Of a stretch of DNA of 64,000 nucleotides, positions 36,109 through 45,869 are shown piece by piece. This stretch comes from JAWLBM01 sp041687675 (lineage in GTDB: Bacteria; Pseudomonadota; Alphaproteobacteria; Rhizobiales; Pleomorphomonadaceae). The DNA is taken from positions 16,250-80,249 of the forward strand of contig JAWLBM010000021.1 in assembly GCA_041687675.1 (NCBI GenBank). Reading direction: 5' to 3'. A program made the translations under genes and the position numbers. Below the pieces are notes generated by a model. It saw only the letters and a list, made by a program, of their open reading frames with translations. It did not search any database and was not told the DNA's origin. Each line of letters starts with the position of its first letter. Within the stretch, counting starts at the first letter, position 1.

Positions 36109-36143
36109 TTGAATATGCCCTTGTTTCGACATAGGTTGTGTCA
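36109..36143 (+). promoter_or_regulatory. promoter and operator of the second merR-VWA operon
   Basis: TTGAAT (36109-36114), 17 bp and TAGGTT (36132-36137) match the promoter spacing at 35761-35789. GTTTCGACA-TAGGT-TGTGTCA (36123-36143) is the reverse complement of the other operator's flanks. The surroundings extend it to CCCTTGTTT/AAACAAGGG arms, giving a near-perfect inverted repeat centred on the -10. Confidence 0.65.
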
Positions 36144-36158
36144 AAACAAGGGACCGCC

Positions 36159-36527
36159 ATGAACATCAGGGAACTCACCGCCCTCACCGGCATCGCCGAG
36201 CGGCAGGTCCGCTACCTGGTCGCCGAGGGCTTCATGCCGCCGCCGCGGGGCGGGCGGTCGAACGCCGACTATGGGGACGACCACGTGGCCGCCATCAAGC
36301 GGTACACGGCCCTCCACGAGCTCGGCTTTCCACCGGCCGCCATCCGCCTTCTGCTCGAGGCCCGCGAGGGCGCCCCGTTCCCCGTGGCGCCCGGCCTCAC
36401 CCTCGTCGTCGACCCCGCGCTGATCGGCTCGGGGGCGGATCCCGGACCCCTCATCGAGAAGGTCCGGTCGATCCTGGAAGAGCTATGCAAGGAGACGCCA
36501 CATGTTCGGACGCCCGATCCCCCGTGA
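36159..36527 (+). CDS. MerR-type regulator paired with a VIT-VWA protein
   Basis: The product is 122 aa from ATG 36159. MNIRELTALTGIAERQVRYL, then VAEGFMPPPRGG, is a MerR winged helix. LHELGFPPAAIRLLLEAREG and a C-terminal dimer helix (LIEKVRSILEELCKE) follow, with no effector domain. It lies behind a strong inverted repeat and overlaps the VIT-VWA gene by 26 bp. It probably controls itself, the VWA gene and the 62-aa gene. Confidence 0.82.
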   Translation: MNIRELTALTGIAERQVRYLVAEGFMPPPRGGRSNADYGDDHVAAIKRYTALHELGFPPAAIRLLLEAREGAPFPVAPGLTLVVDPALIGSGADPGPLIEKVRSILEELCKETPHVRTPDPP

Positions 36528-38700
36528 GACCAGCCTCGACCCGCTCGCCGCCTTCATGGACGGCGTCGCGACGCCGGACCGCCGGCCGGTGCCGCTGAAG
36601 GCCACCCGCATCGACGTCACGATCGAGGCGGGGCTCGCGGTGGTCACCGCCACCCGGGTGTTCGCCAACGCGGAAGACGCGCCGATCGAGGCGACGATGA
36701 CGCTGCCGATGCCGGTCGAGGCCGCCCTCTTCGGCCTCACCGCCCGGATCGGCGAGCGGGTGCTGACGGGAAGGGCCGAGCCGAAGGCCGCCGCGCGGGA
36801 GGCCTACGAGGACGCGATCGACCGCGGCAAGCCGGCGGTGCTGCACGAGGAGCTGCTGCCCGGCATCCACATGCTCTCGGTCGCCAACATCGCGCCCGGC
36901 GCGGAGGTCGAGGTCGCCATCAGCTTCGCCCTGCCGCTGGCGGCGCTGGGGGACGAGTGGCGGCTCCGGATCCCGCTCACGGTCGGCGACGTCTACGGCC
37001 GCTCGCCGCTGCCCGCCTCCGACGACCTCGCCCATGCCCCGAGCGAGGCGACCGCGACGCTGACCGTCGCCTGTCCCGGCCGGGTCGAGCTCCAGGGCGG
37101 CAGCCTCGAGGACGGCCGCGCCACCGTCCCGCTCTCCGCCCCCATCGACCTCGTCGTCCGCGACCTCCCGGCCCGGCTGCTCGCCGGCGAGCTCGGCGGC
37201 GCGCCGGTGAGGATTGCGCTCGCCCCGGCCCCGGCCGGCGAGCAGCCGCTGGACCTTGCCGTCCTCGTCGACGTCTCCGGCTCGATGGAGAGCCCGGTCG
37301 GCATGGTCGGCTCGACCATGAGCAAGTACCAGGCCGCCGTGCTCGGCCTCCTCAAGGCCGCCGAGGCGCTGCGCGGGGACGACCGCGTCGCGCTCTTCGA
37401 GTTCAGCAACAGCGCCCGCCTCGTCGGCGTCTCCTGTCGCGAGGGTCACGAGGCGCCACGGCCGCCGACGCTGCAGACCCTCGTCCTCGAACTCGCCCGC
37501 CCGCACGGCGGCACCGAGATCGGTGGCGCGATCGAGACCGCGACGGCGACCAGCCCGGCGCGCGACCTCCTAATCCTCACCGACGGCAAGAGCCACGCGC
37601 TCGACGTCGCCGCCCTTGCCGCCTCGGGCCGCCGCTTCCACGTGGTGCTGATCGGAGAGGACAGCCTCGACGCCCACATCGGCCGCCTCGCCGTGGCAAG
37701 CGGCGGCCGCCTGCACGTGCCGCTCGGCGACCGGCTCGCCGAGACCATCGCCGCCGCCATCGGCCAGGTCCGTGGCATGATGCCGGACGAAGCCGACGAG
37801 GCCGGCGGGCGGCTTGTCACCCACCGCGGCACGACGCGAGTTGAGGTGAACTGGGGCGAGGCGGCGGCCGGGGCCGGCTCCGACGCTGCGGCCGGTATCA
37901 CCGCTCCGGTCTCCGGCGTCGCCGGCCCGGGCGACCAAGCCGCTGCGCCCGTGTCCGGCACTGCGGCGCCGATCAATTCCGACGACCGCCTCCCCGCCGC
38001 CGTCGCCGCCCTCGCGGCCACGCTCCGCCTGCCGCACCTCGCCCCCGATGAGGCGGCCCGCCTCTCCGCCGAGGCGGGCCTTACCAACCACCTCACCAGC
38101 CTGGTCCTCGTCGACGAAGCCGGCGGGGCCAGCGAGGCGATCCCCGCCCAGCGCAAGGTGCCGCTCGCAGCCCCGAGGACAACGGTGTTCTATCAGCGGA
38201 TGCACCTCCCGTCGGCGCCGATGGCGGATATCGGACCGGCTGCTTCCTATGACATGCCGGCGGTAAGCCAGCGGCGCCTGCGCACCTTCGACCGCACCAT
38301 CATGAAGTCTGTGCGCGAGGAGGACCGCAGCGGGTTGGACAGGATGGCCGAGCGTGCCGCTCGACCGAACCTCCGGGACATCGTCGACGAGATCGACTTC
38401 GGCCTCGCGCCCGCCGATCTCGAGGCCGGCCAGCCGACGGGCATCCCCCGGCACCTGAGGCGCATTCTCCTCGAGGCGACCCGCCTCCCCGAGGTCCGCG
38501 CCGTCGCCGACGCCCTCGGGATCGACCCCATGCGGCTCGTGATCGCCCTCCTCGCCCGCGCCGCCGCGCCCCGCAACCGCACCGCGCCAAGGATCGCCCG
38601 CGCGATCCTCGGGGACCCCGCGCCCGAGGTGGTGGCGGAGCTCGCGGCGGAACTCGGCCTCGAACCGCCGTCCCGCCTTGCCGGCTGGCTGCGCGGCTGA
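36502..38700 (+). CDS. VIT and VWA domain protein
   Basis: The product is 732 aa. Residues about 20-140 form a VIT (vault/inter-alpha-trypsin-like) domain, with ATRVFANAEDAPIEATMTLP and YEDAIDRGKPAVLHEELLPG. A VWA domain follows, with an intact MIDAS (VLVDVSGSMESP, about residues 254-265) and DLLILTDGKSHA. The C-terminal ~250 residues contain LTNHLTSLVLVDE, usual after VIT-VWA units, and an unrecognised helical tail. There is no signal peptide. It overlaps the merR gene by 26 bp. The repeated MerR plus VWA arrangement on this island suggests one functional class with two specificities. Confidence 0.85.
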   Translation: MFGRPIPRETSLDPLAAFMDGVATPDRRPVPLKATRIDVTIEAGLAVVTATRVFANAEDAPIEATMTLPMPVEAALFGLTARIGERVLTGRAEPKAAAREAYEDAIDRGKPAVLHEELLPGIHMLSVANIAPGAEVEVAISFALPLAALGDEWRLRIPLTVGDVYGRSPLPASDDLAHAPSEATATLTVACPGRVELQGGSLEDGRATVPLSAPIDLVVRDLPARLLAGELGGAPVRIALAPAPAGEQPLDLAVLVDVSGSMESPVGMVGSTMSKYQAAVLGLLKAAEALRGDDRVALFEFSNSARLVGVSCREGHEAPRPPTLQTLVLELARPHGGTEIGGAIETATATSPARDLLILTDGKSHALDVAALAASGRRFHVVLIGEDSLDAHIGRLAVASGGRLHVPLGDRLAETIAAAIGQVRGMMPDEADEAGGRLVTHRGTTRVEVNWGEAAAGAGSDAAAGITAPVSGVAGPGDQAAAPVSGTAAPINSDDRLPAAVAALAATLRLPHLAPDEAARLSAEAGLTNHLTSLVLVDEAGGASEAIPAQRKVPLAAPRTTVFYQRMHLPSAPMADIGPAASYDMPAVSQRRLRTFDRTIMKSVREEDRSGLDRMAERAARPNLRDIVDEIDFGLAPADLEAGQPTGIPRHLRRILLEATRLPEVRAVADALGIDPMRLVIALLARAAAPRNRTAPRIARAILGDPAPEVVAELAAELGLEPPSRLAGWLRG

Positions 38701-38856
38701 CGAACCAGGAGGCCACCTCGGCACGCAGCAACGGGCGGCGGCACACCCGCCGCCCGCGGATCAAGCCGGGTCAGCTTCGCGCCGGCAGCCCCGCTGAGCT
38801 CAAGCCAAGCGTCGATTTTTTTCCGTCGCGCCGCAGAACGAATTGCCCTGGAGGTT

Positions 38857-40512
38857 ATGATGTCCGCACTCGTCCAGCTCTCCCCCGGCCTCGACCGCCT
38901 CGCCGGCGTGCACCTCTACCCGCACCAGGCGGACGGGGTGGCGTTCCTCGCCTCCAGGCGGCGGGCCGTGCTTGGCGACGATATGGGCCTCGGCAAGACG
39001 CGGCAGGCGATCGCGGCGATGGAGGCCGCGGCGCCGGAGGGGGCGGTGCTGGTCGTCTGCCCGGCCTCGCTGAAGCTCAACTGGCGGCGCGAGATCCTGA
39101 TGGTCGACCCCGGCGCCCGTATCGAGGTGATCGGCGTCGACCGCGAGCCGGCCGGCGACGCCCGGTGGATCATCGTCAACTACGATCTGCTGGCGAAGCA
39201 CGCCGCCCGGCTGCAGGGCGTCGCCTGGACGGGCGTCATCCTCGACGAGGCGCACTTCATCAAGAACGCCTCGAAGCGCACCAGCCACTGCCTGAAGCTC
39301 CTCGGCGTACAGGACGAGACGAAGGCGGCGCCGATCGGCCCGGACTACGTCTTCCTGCTCACCGGCACGCCGATGACCAACCGGCCCCGCGACCTCTTCA
39401 ACCTGCTGCGCAGCGTCGGCCACCCGGCGGCGCGCTCCTTCCTCTCCTTTGCCAAGCGCTACTGCGACGCCTACCGCAACGACTGGGGCTGGGTGACCAC
39501 CGGCGCCTCCAACCTCGACGAGCTCAACCTCCTGATGAAGGAAGTGATGCTGCGCCGGAGAAAGGACGAGGTGCTGGACCTGCCGCCGAAGATCCGCTCC
39601 TGGATCCCGGTCGACATCTCCGGCGAGGCGGCGGCGCTGAACGCGGTCGAGGGCTTCCTCGACTGGTACATGGGCACGGACCCGGAAAGCCCGAACGACG
39701 CCCAGTTCCTCGCCCGGCTCACCAAGGTTCGCGTCGCCCTCCACAAGGCCAAGCACAAGGCCGTGGCCGAGCGGATCCGCGACGTCACAGAGAGCGGCGA
39801 GAAGGTGGTGGTGTTCACCGCCTTCACCGACGGCGTCGTCCGGCACGCGAAGGCGCTCGGGACCTCCTGCATCACCATCACCGGCTCCGACAGCGCCGAG
39901 CAGCGCATGGCCGCGGTCGACCGCTTCCAGACCGATCCCGAAGTCCGCGTCGCCGTCTGCAACCTGATCGCCGGCGGCGTCGGCATCACATTGACGGCGG
40001 GCACTCACGTGATCTTCCAGGACCTCGACTGGGTGCCGGCGAACCACGCCCAGGCCGAGGACCGCTGCTATCGCCTCGGCCAGACCCGCCCCGTCACGGT
40101 GGAGTATTTCCACGCCGCCGGCTCCCTCGACGCCTACATCGCGACCCTCCTCGCCGCCAAGATCCGCCTGATCGAGGCCGTCGAGGCCGACGAGATCCCC
40201 GACGCCTCCATCCTCGCCGACCTCGAGACCGACCTCCGCCGCCTCGCCCCGGCACTCCGCGAGGAGATCCGCCTTGCGCGGGTCACCGGGGACGCAGGCA
40301 AGCGCGTGGAGGCCCTGGCGACTGCCCGACCGGCCGGCAAGACCGGTGACACACCGCTCGAGGCGACCGGCCTCTGGGAGTTCCCGAGCGAGCGGGACCC
40401 GGCGACCGTCTACCGGGTCACCTACGGCCGCGCCGGACACCTGGAGTGCACCTGCCGGGGCTTCGAGTTCCGGGGGAATTGCAAGCACGTGAGGGCGGTG
40501 AGGGAGGGGTGA
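38857..40512 (+). CDS. SNF2-family DEAD/DEAH helicase with C-terminal SWIM zinc finger
   Basis: The product is 551 aa. LGDDMGLGKTRQAIAAMEAA is Walker A with the SNF2 context, VILDEAHFIKN is DEAH, and LLTGTPMTNRP is motif III. The second lobe has NLIAGGVGITLTAGTHVIFQ and DRCYRLGQTRPVTVEYF. The C-terminal CTCRGFEFRGNCKH is a C-x-C-xn-C-x-H SWIM finger that binds DNA or protein. It resembles the SMARCAL1-like group. GGAGG lies just before the paired ATGs at 38857 and 38860. It follows the VIT-VWA gene on the same strand. A fragment of a related SWIM tail is found at about 47985-48047. Confidence 0.87.
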   Translation: MMSALVQLSPGLDRLAGVHLYPHQADGVAFLASRRRAVLGDDMGLGKTRQAIAAMEAAAPEGAVLVVCPASLKLNWRREILMVDPGARIEVIGVDREPAGDARWIIVNYDLLAKHAARLQGVAWTGVILDEAHFIKNASKRTSHCLKLLGVQDETKAAPIGPDYVFLLTGTPMTNRPRDLFNLLRSVGHPAARSFLSFAKRYCDAYRNDWGWVTTGASNLDELNLLMKEVMLRRRKDEVLDLPPKIRSWIPVDISGEAAALNAVEGFLDWYMGTDPESPNDAQFLARLTKVRVALHKAKHKAVAERIRDVTESGEKVVVFTAFTDGVVRHAKALGTSCITITGSDSAEQRMAAVDRFQTDPEVRVAVCNLIAGGVGITLTAGTHVIFQDLDWVPANHAQAEDRCYRLGQTRPVTVEYFHAAGSLDAYIATLLAAKIRLIEAVEADEIPDASILADLETDLRRLAPALREEIRLARVTGDAGKRVEALATARPAGKTGDTPLEATGLWEFPSERDPATVYRVTYGRAGHLECTCRGFEFRGNCKHVRAVREG

Positions 40513-40643
40513 GAGAGACACGGTGTGTCCACCCTTGTGCGAGCACGCGGAATACTGGCAGCCTCGTCGGCCTTTGCCAGCCACACGTGCTGGTGTAACT
40601 TGATCATCGGGCGGCAGCCGGCAACCAGATCGAATTGCAGCGA

Positions 40644-42146
40644 GTGAGTACGGAATTGAGCGTCAGGGTTCACGAAGTTGTTCCGCAGGCCGGCATGCTC
40701 ATAGAGAGCATGAGAGACATCGGATACTCTCTCGAAACAGCGATTGCCGACATTATCGACAACTCAATTGCCGCGTCGGCAAGCAGGATCGATATTCTCG
40801 TCGACCCAGCACCGGAACGGTCCGCAATCGCCATCCTCGATGATGGGGATGGTATGACGGAGGACACACTTCTTGCGGCCATGCGGGCAGGAAGTCGGAG
40901 TCCTCGGGATGCAAGGTCCCGGTTCGACCTGGGTCGCTTTGGACTTGGAATGAAGACGGCATCGTTTTCCCAATGCCGTAGACTTTCCGTCCTCACGCGG
41001 AGGGGCGGAGTTGTCAGCGCCGCAGTGTGGGACCTCGACCACGTCGCTTCGACCGACAGGTGGGAGGTCCTGATCCCGGGTGATCATGCTGATACCCCGT
41101 TCGCCGATCGCTTATCCGGCGATGGAACCCTCATCGTATGGGAGAACCTCGACCGAATTCTAGGCGATGTTCCCGAAGCACAACGCCAGCATGTGCTGGC
41201 CCAGCGTGTCGACGAGGCGGCAGCACATATCGAGTTGGTCTTTCATCGTTTCCTGTCAGGCGAGGCTACTGGCACAAAGCTGCCTATCCAGCTCAACGGC
41301 CGGCCCCTCCTCCCGCACGATCCATTCGCGACAGGGCACAAAGCCACGCAGCGTGAACCGCTTGATCCGCAGGCGTTCCGCATCAAGGGTTACGAGGTAA
41401 CGATCCAGACCTTCACCCTGCCTCACCACACGAAGCTGAAGCCCAAACAGTACGATGCGTTGGCAGGGAAAGCGGGCTTCCTCCGCAACCAGGGCTTCTA
41501 CCTGTACCGGGAAAAGCGGCTGATAATATGGGGCACTTGGTTCGGTCTTGCGCAGCAGCGACCTATCACGCAGCTAACCCGCGTTCGCATCGATATGCCG
41601 AAGGAGTTGGATGCGGAGTGGAAGATCGACGTCAAGAAGGCGTACGCACAACTCCCAGCGGCGCTCCGAAGCCATCTTCGCGGGCTGGTCGACCGCATCT
41701 GTTCCGGCTCGAAGCGTGTCTACACCCACAAGGGAAAACGGCTGACATCGAGTGACGAGATCGAGGTCTGGCACCGCATCCAGGACAAGGGCCAGATAAG
41801 GTATGGCATCAACCCTGCGCACCCAGTTCTGGCCCAGCTGATGAATGAGCTGAGCGAGGACGGACGGCAGCGTCTCCGGGCGCTGTTGCGGCTGATGGAG
41901 ACCAGCCTGCCGATCGACAGTATCTTTGCCGACAAGGGCGGAAATCCTAACTCGATCATCTCCGGTGACATGTCTGCCGACGACCTAGTGGTCGTGGCGG
42001 CCGACACCTATCGGCATCTCAACAGCGGATCCGAGGACATGTCCCCATCTGTAATAGCAATGATGCAGATGATGGAACCGTTCAGGCTCAGATGGCCGTC
42101 AATCGAGTCGGCCCTGAAATCGCAGTTCATCTGGGATGGTGTGTGA
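40644..42146 (+). CDS. GHKL (MutL/MORC-like) ATPase of an MZA-like defence operon
   Basis: The product is about 500 aa. MRDIGYSLETAIADIIDNSI (motif N1, with catalytic Glu/Asp-Asn), ILDDGDGM (motif G1) and LGRFGLGMKTASF (G2) form a Bergerat ATP fold. An S5-like transducer domain follows. Such paraMORC/MutL ATPases are known from restriction-type operons with Z1, PD-(D/E)XK and AIPR genes (the MZA system). The start is uncertain: GTG 40644, TTG 40635 and TTG 40656 are all in frame, with no clear ribosome site. The TGATG junction couples it to the Z1 gene. It is a paralogue of the ATPase at 50248-51882. Confidence 0.85.
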   Translation: MSTELSVRVHEVVPQAGMLIESMRDIGYSLETAIADIIDNSIAASASRIDILVDPAPERSAIAILDDGDGMTEDTLLAAMRAGSRSPRDARSRFDLGRFGLGMKTASFSQCRRLSVLTRRGGVVSAAVWDLDHVASTDRWEVLIPGDHADTPFADRLSGDGTLIVWENLDRILGDVPEAQRQHVLAQRVDEAAAHIELVFHRFLSGEATGTKLPIQLNGRPLLPHDPFATGHKATQREPLDPQAFRIKGYEVTIQTFTLPHHTKLKPKQYDALAGKAGFLRNQGFYLYREKRLIIWGTWFGLAQQRPITQLTRVRIDMPKELDAEWKIDVKKAYAQLPAALRSHLRGLVDRICSGSKRVYTHKGKRLTSSDEIEVWHRIQDKGQIRYGINPAHPVLAQLMNELSEDGRQRLRALLRLMETSLPIDSIFADKGGNPNSIISGDMSADDLVVVAADTYRHLNSGSEDMSPSVIAMMQMMEPFRLRWPSIESALKSQFIWDGV

Positions 42147-44875
42147 TGTCACTAAAGCAGCTCGAAGACATGGTATCTGCGTGGCTGTTCCACGAGAAGC
42201 TGCCGACACCCGACTCCATACGCTCGCAGATTGCGCAGATCAGAGCTTTGCCGATGTTCTCTTCCGTCTCCGATGTCGAAGCGGAGACGCTGGCGCGGGA
42301 ACTGGAGACCAAGCTCGATGTCGGCATGGCTATCGGTTCCCAGCTGACGGCAGCAGACTTCACACCATGGCTGCCGCAGCGCCGGGCCGAAATCGACCCA
42401 TACTTCTGGACCCGGTATCGCAAGCTTCTCGTCGGACAGGGATTTCCGAAGGGGGTTCTCGAAACTCTGGACCAAGTGACCGACAACATCGTCGGGCTTC
42501 TCGAAGATCCGCTCAAGGAAGGAGAGTGGGACCGGAGAGGCATGGTGGTAGGCCATGTTCAGTCGGGGAAGACAGCGAACTACACCGGATTGATCTGCAA
42601 GGCTGCCGATGCCGGCTACCGGTTGATCATCGTGATTGCCGGGGTCCACAACAATCTGCGGAGCCAGACGCAGGCACGGATCGATGAAGGGTTTATCGGC
42701 CGGGATACCGGCAAGGGCCTAGCACTCGATGGGCAGGACAACCGCATCGGCGTAGGTCTATTCGACTCAACCCGAAAGCCTGCCAGCTTTACGAACACCC
42801 TGAGGGATTTCAACAAGCAGCAGGCGAGCACCGTGGGTGTATCGATCGGTGATCTCAGGACCCCTGCGATTCTCGTTATCAAGAAGAACAGTAGTACGCT
42901 TGCGAACCTTATATCGTGGCTGAAGGACAACAACGCAAAGCGGGGCGGCGGCAAGATCGGCGATCCCATGCTCCTGATCGATGACGAGGCCGATAGTGCC
43001 TCGATCAACACGGCGAAGGGTCCAGGAGAGGTCACAAAGATCAATGGCCAGATAAGGAGCCTGCTCGAACTTTTTAGACGTAAATGCTACGTCGGATACA
43101 CGGCAACCCCATTCGCCAATATCTTCATCGACCCTGCCACCGATGATGAGATGTTGGGTGCCGATCTCTTCCCCCGTGACTTCATTGTAAGTCTTGATCC
43201 ACCTGACAACTACTTCGGTGCGGGGAAGATATTTCTCGAGGACAGCGAGGGCATCATTCGCCCGATCGCAGATAATGATGACCTACTTCCAGCCACGCAC
43301 AATATAAACCACAATGTTGTCGGTCTACCCGGAAGTCTAGTGAGGGCTGTCCGATGCTTCATCGTGGCAAGGGCGATCCGCATTGCGAGAGGGCAGGGGC
43401 AGAAGCATTCCTCGATGATGGTCAACTCCTCTCGATTTACGGCGGTCCAGGCCCAGCTCCGCAACGAGATCCATGGGCTTGTCCGGGCCATTCGAGAGGC
43501 AGTCCGCAGCTTCGGTGGCCTCGGCGCTTCGGCCTCCCTCAAGAGTGCCGAGATCGCAGCCCTGCATGCGGTTTGGGAGGAGGAGTACCGGGAAGCCGCA
43601 ACATGGCAGGCCGTCCATGCGAACCTCGTTCAGGCGGTCGGTCCCGTCGATGTGGTGGAAGTGAACGCTCGGTCGAAGGGTGGCCTCGACTACCGGGGAA
43701 ACGCCGAGCATGGGCTGCATGTAATTGCGGTAGGTGGCTTCTCGCTGTCGCGTGGCCTGACCCTGGAGGGACTGACTGTCAGTTACTTCCTGCGTAACTC
43801 GCTCATGTACGATACGCTTATGCAGATGGGCCGCTGGTTTGGTTATCGGCCCGGATATGAGGACCTCTGCCGTGTCTGGATGCCGGAGGACGCCCAAGGC
43901 TGGTACGAGCATATCGCGGAAGCCACGGAGGATCTCCGAGCGCAGCTGAAGGCGATGGAGGCCCTGAACGCTACACCCGCCCAATTCGGTCTCCGCGTGC
44001 GCAGCCACCCGGACACATTGATCGTCACGGCCCGCAACAAGATGGGCACCGGCACAAACGTGGTTGTGCAGATCGGCCTTGGGAACAGCTTCATTGAGAC
44101 TGCAGTCCTGAGAGCCGATCCCGCAGCGATCAAAGCAAATCGAGAAGCCGCAAGGCGACTGGCGGAGGCTATGCGCTCTGCCGGCCACGACCCCGCTCAA
44201 GCGGACAAGGTCAGCGGTGGAATGCTTTTCCGAGATGTCCCGGTTGCCCCCGTTACGGACTTTATCCGGTCATTTCGGAACGCGGATGGGGCCCTGCTCA
44301 CCGCGCCGGAGCCCGTCACGAGGTACATTGAGGACAGGGAGCATGACGAACTCGCGAACTGGGACGTGATGTTTGCCAGCCTCGAGCCTGGCCAGGGAAA
44401 GACAACCGAGAATGAGGTTCTTGGAACCACGATCCACTGCCAGGACCGCACCATCGGAGACCGCTCGAATGACCGTGTCATACGGGTGTCCAACAAGCAG
44501 AGAGTGGCATCGCGAGGGATTGAGAAAACCGGCCTCTCTTCGAAGCAGATATTCGAGGCGCGGAGCCTGTTCTTGGAGAACGACCCGACAGCCCAGAAGC
44601 GGCATGCAGCCGGTGAGAAGGTGAACTTCCCCGATCGCATCTATAGGCATGTCCGCACCAAGCCATTGTTGATAGTTCACCTTCTTGATCTCAAGCCGCG
44701 GAAGGACCCGGCTCCCGAGTGGTTGCCGACGGTGCCAGTAGTCGCATGGAGCATAAGCTTTCCGGGTACGAACAGGCCCGAGAAGAAGGTTGAGTATGTC
44801 GTTGGAGCGGTCTGGCTCAAAGAGAATATGCCGGACGATGGGGACGATGAAGATATCGGTGGTGACGATGACTGA
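42146..44875 (+). CDS. Z1 domain superfamily II helicase-like protein
   Basis: The product is 909 aa. VVGHVQSGKTANYTGLICKA is the P-loop of Z1 proteins, and LLIDDEADSASINT is the Walker B-like block. CYVGYTATPFANIFID and a later GGFSLSRGLTLEGLTVSYFL with MGRWFGYRPGYEDLCR are diagnostic of the family. Z1 proteins are predicted nucleic-acid helicases acting with a GHKL ATPase. The gene overlaps its upstream neighbour by one base and its downstream neighbour by eight. Confidence 0.92.
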   Translation: MSLKQLEDMVSAWLFHEKLPTPDSIRSQIAQIRALPMFSSVSDVEAETLARELETKLDVGMAIGSQLTAADFTPWLPQRRAEIDPYFWTRYRKLLVGQGFPKGVLETLDQVTDNIVGLLEDPLKEGEWDRRGMVVGHVQSGKTANYTGLICKAADAGYRLIIVIAGVHNNLRSQTQARIDEGFIGRDTGKGLALDGQDNRIGVGLFDSTRKPASFTNTLRDFNKQQASTVGVSIGDLRTPAILVIKKNSSTLANLISWLKDNNAKRGGGKIGDPMLLIDDEADSASINTAKGPGEVTKINGQIRSLLELFRRKCYVGYTATPFANIFIDPATDDEMLGADLFPRDFIVSLDPPDNYFGAGKIFLEDSEGIIRPIADNDDLLPATHNINHNVVGLPGSLVRAVRCFIVARAIRIARGQGQKHSSMMVNSSRFTAVQAQLRNEIHGLVRAIREAVRSFGGLGASASLKSAEIAALHAVWEEEYREAATWQAVHANLVQAVGPVDVVEVNARSKGGLDYRGNAEHGLHVIAVGGFSLSRGLTLEGLTVSYFLRNSLMYDTLMQMGRWFGYRPGYEDLCRVWMPEDAQGWYEHIAEATEDLRAQLKAMEALNATPAQFGLRVRSHPDTLIVTARNKMGTGTNVVVQIGLGNSFIETAVLRADPAAIKANREAARRLAEAMRSAGHDPAQADKVSGGMLFRDVPVAPVTDFIRSFRNADGALLTAPEPVTRYIEDREHDELANWDVMFASLEPGQGKTTENEVLGTTIHCQDRTIGDRSNDRVIRVSNKQRVASRGIEKTGLSSKQIFEARSLFLENDPTAQKRHAAGEKVNFPDRIYRHVRTKPLLIVHLLDLKPRKDPAPEWLPTVPVVAWSISFPGTNRPEKKVEYVVGAVWLKENMPDDGDDEDIGGDDD

Positions 44876-45869
44876 CGACCCTTGGGCCGAAATCAGCAAA
44901 CCCTATTCTACCAGCCAACTGGCCATGCGGCGCGTTTCCATCCAAGGCCGTTGGGGTTTCTTCTGGGGTAAGGATGTCGCCGGGAGATGTCTTCTGGTCC
45001 TGTCGCACGATGCTGAAAAAACACCCCCAGGGAAACTGCCCAACCCAAGGGGCCTCTCGGTCGAGCTGACGGATCCGGTCGGTGGCCGGCGCGCATTGTT
45101 GCTGAAGCTGGTGGATGGGAGTCAGAGGGACATCTTCCACAAGTTGGCGCTCGACATAATGGCCGCGGCAGATGCCCGCGCAATCGAGCAGGAGGCCGTT
45201 GCGGTCGCGCTGGCCCGCACGTGGCGATGGCATCACCTGCTCAAGGGCGGCGGCGGCGGGAAACTGGGCGACGAGGAGCAGAAAGGACTCATCGGCGAAT
45301 TGCTGGTAATCAAGCGCCATTTGATTCCGTTCCTGTCTCCGCTGGCGGCGATTTCGGCGTGGCACGGTCCCTTGGGTGCGCCGAAGGACTTCCAGGTCGG
45401 TCGGGTTGCTATCGAGGCAAAGGCACGAAGAGGTTCCACGATACCATTCGTCCAGATTTCCTCCGAACATCAGCTGGACACATCGGGCTGCGGTCGATTG
45501 TTCCTTCACGTCGTCGAGTTGGATCGGGCGTCCGAGAGTTCGGACTCTGCGACCACGGTGTCGATCGCCAGCGTCTCGGATGAGATCAGATCCATGGTTG
45601 ACACTGCCGATCGGACCGCAGTCGAGATGTTCGAGGCGTGCTTGGTTTCGGCGGGAGTAGAGCGGACGTCCGATTACGAAAACGATTTCTGGGTCGAGGG
45701 TCGGACGAGATTGTTTGATGTGGTGGACGGGTTTCCCCGCATCACGCTAAAGAACTCAGGGGACGGTATACGGGGGGTGCGGTACGCCATCGATCTGGCT
45801 GCATGCGAGCCGTTCGGCGTGCTGCTGACAACCATTGACGAAGAGATAGGAAATCAGTCGAATGGCTGA
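44868..45869 (+). CDS. PD-(D/E)XK motif protein of the MZA-like operon
   Basis: The product is 333 aa from ATG 44868. It corresponds to the DUF component of MZA operons, annotated as a PD-(D/E)XK motif protein. GEEQKGLIGELL-type sequence (DEEQKGLIGELLVIKRHLIP) is followed by GAPKDFQVGRVAIEAKARRG, where Asp and Glu-x-Lys give the nuclease-like core. The 8-bp overlaps on both sides show strict translational coupling. It probably provides the DNA-cutting activity. Confidence 0.85.
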   Translation: MTDDPWAEISKPYSTSQLAMRRVSIQGRWGFFWGKDVAGRCLLVLSHDAEKTPPGKLPNPRGLSVELTDPVGGRRALLLKLVDGSQRDIFHKLALDIMAAADARAIEQEAVAVALARTWRWHHLLKGGGGGKLGDEEQKGLIGELLVIKRHLIPFLSPLAAISAWHGPLGAPKDFQVGRVAIEAKARRGSTIPFVQISSEHQLDTSGCGRLFLHVVELDRASESSDSATTVSIASVSDEIRSMVDTADRTAVEMFEACLVSAGVERTSDYENDFWVEGRTRLFDVVDGFPRITLKNSGDGIRGVRYAIDLAACEPFGVLLTTIDEEIGNQSNG

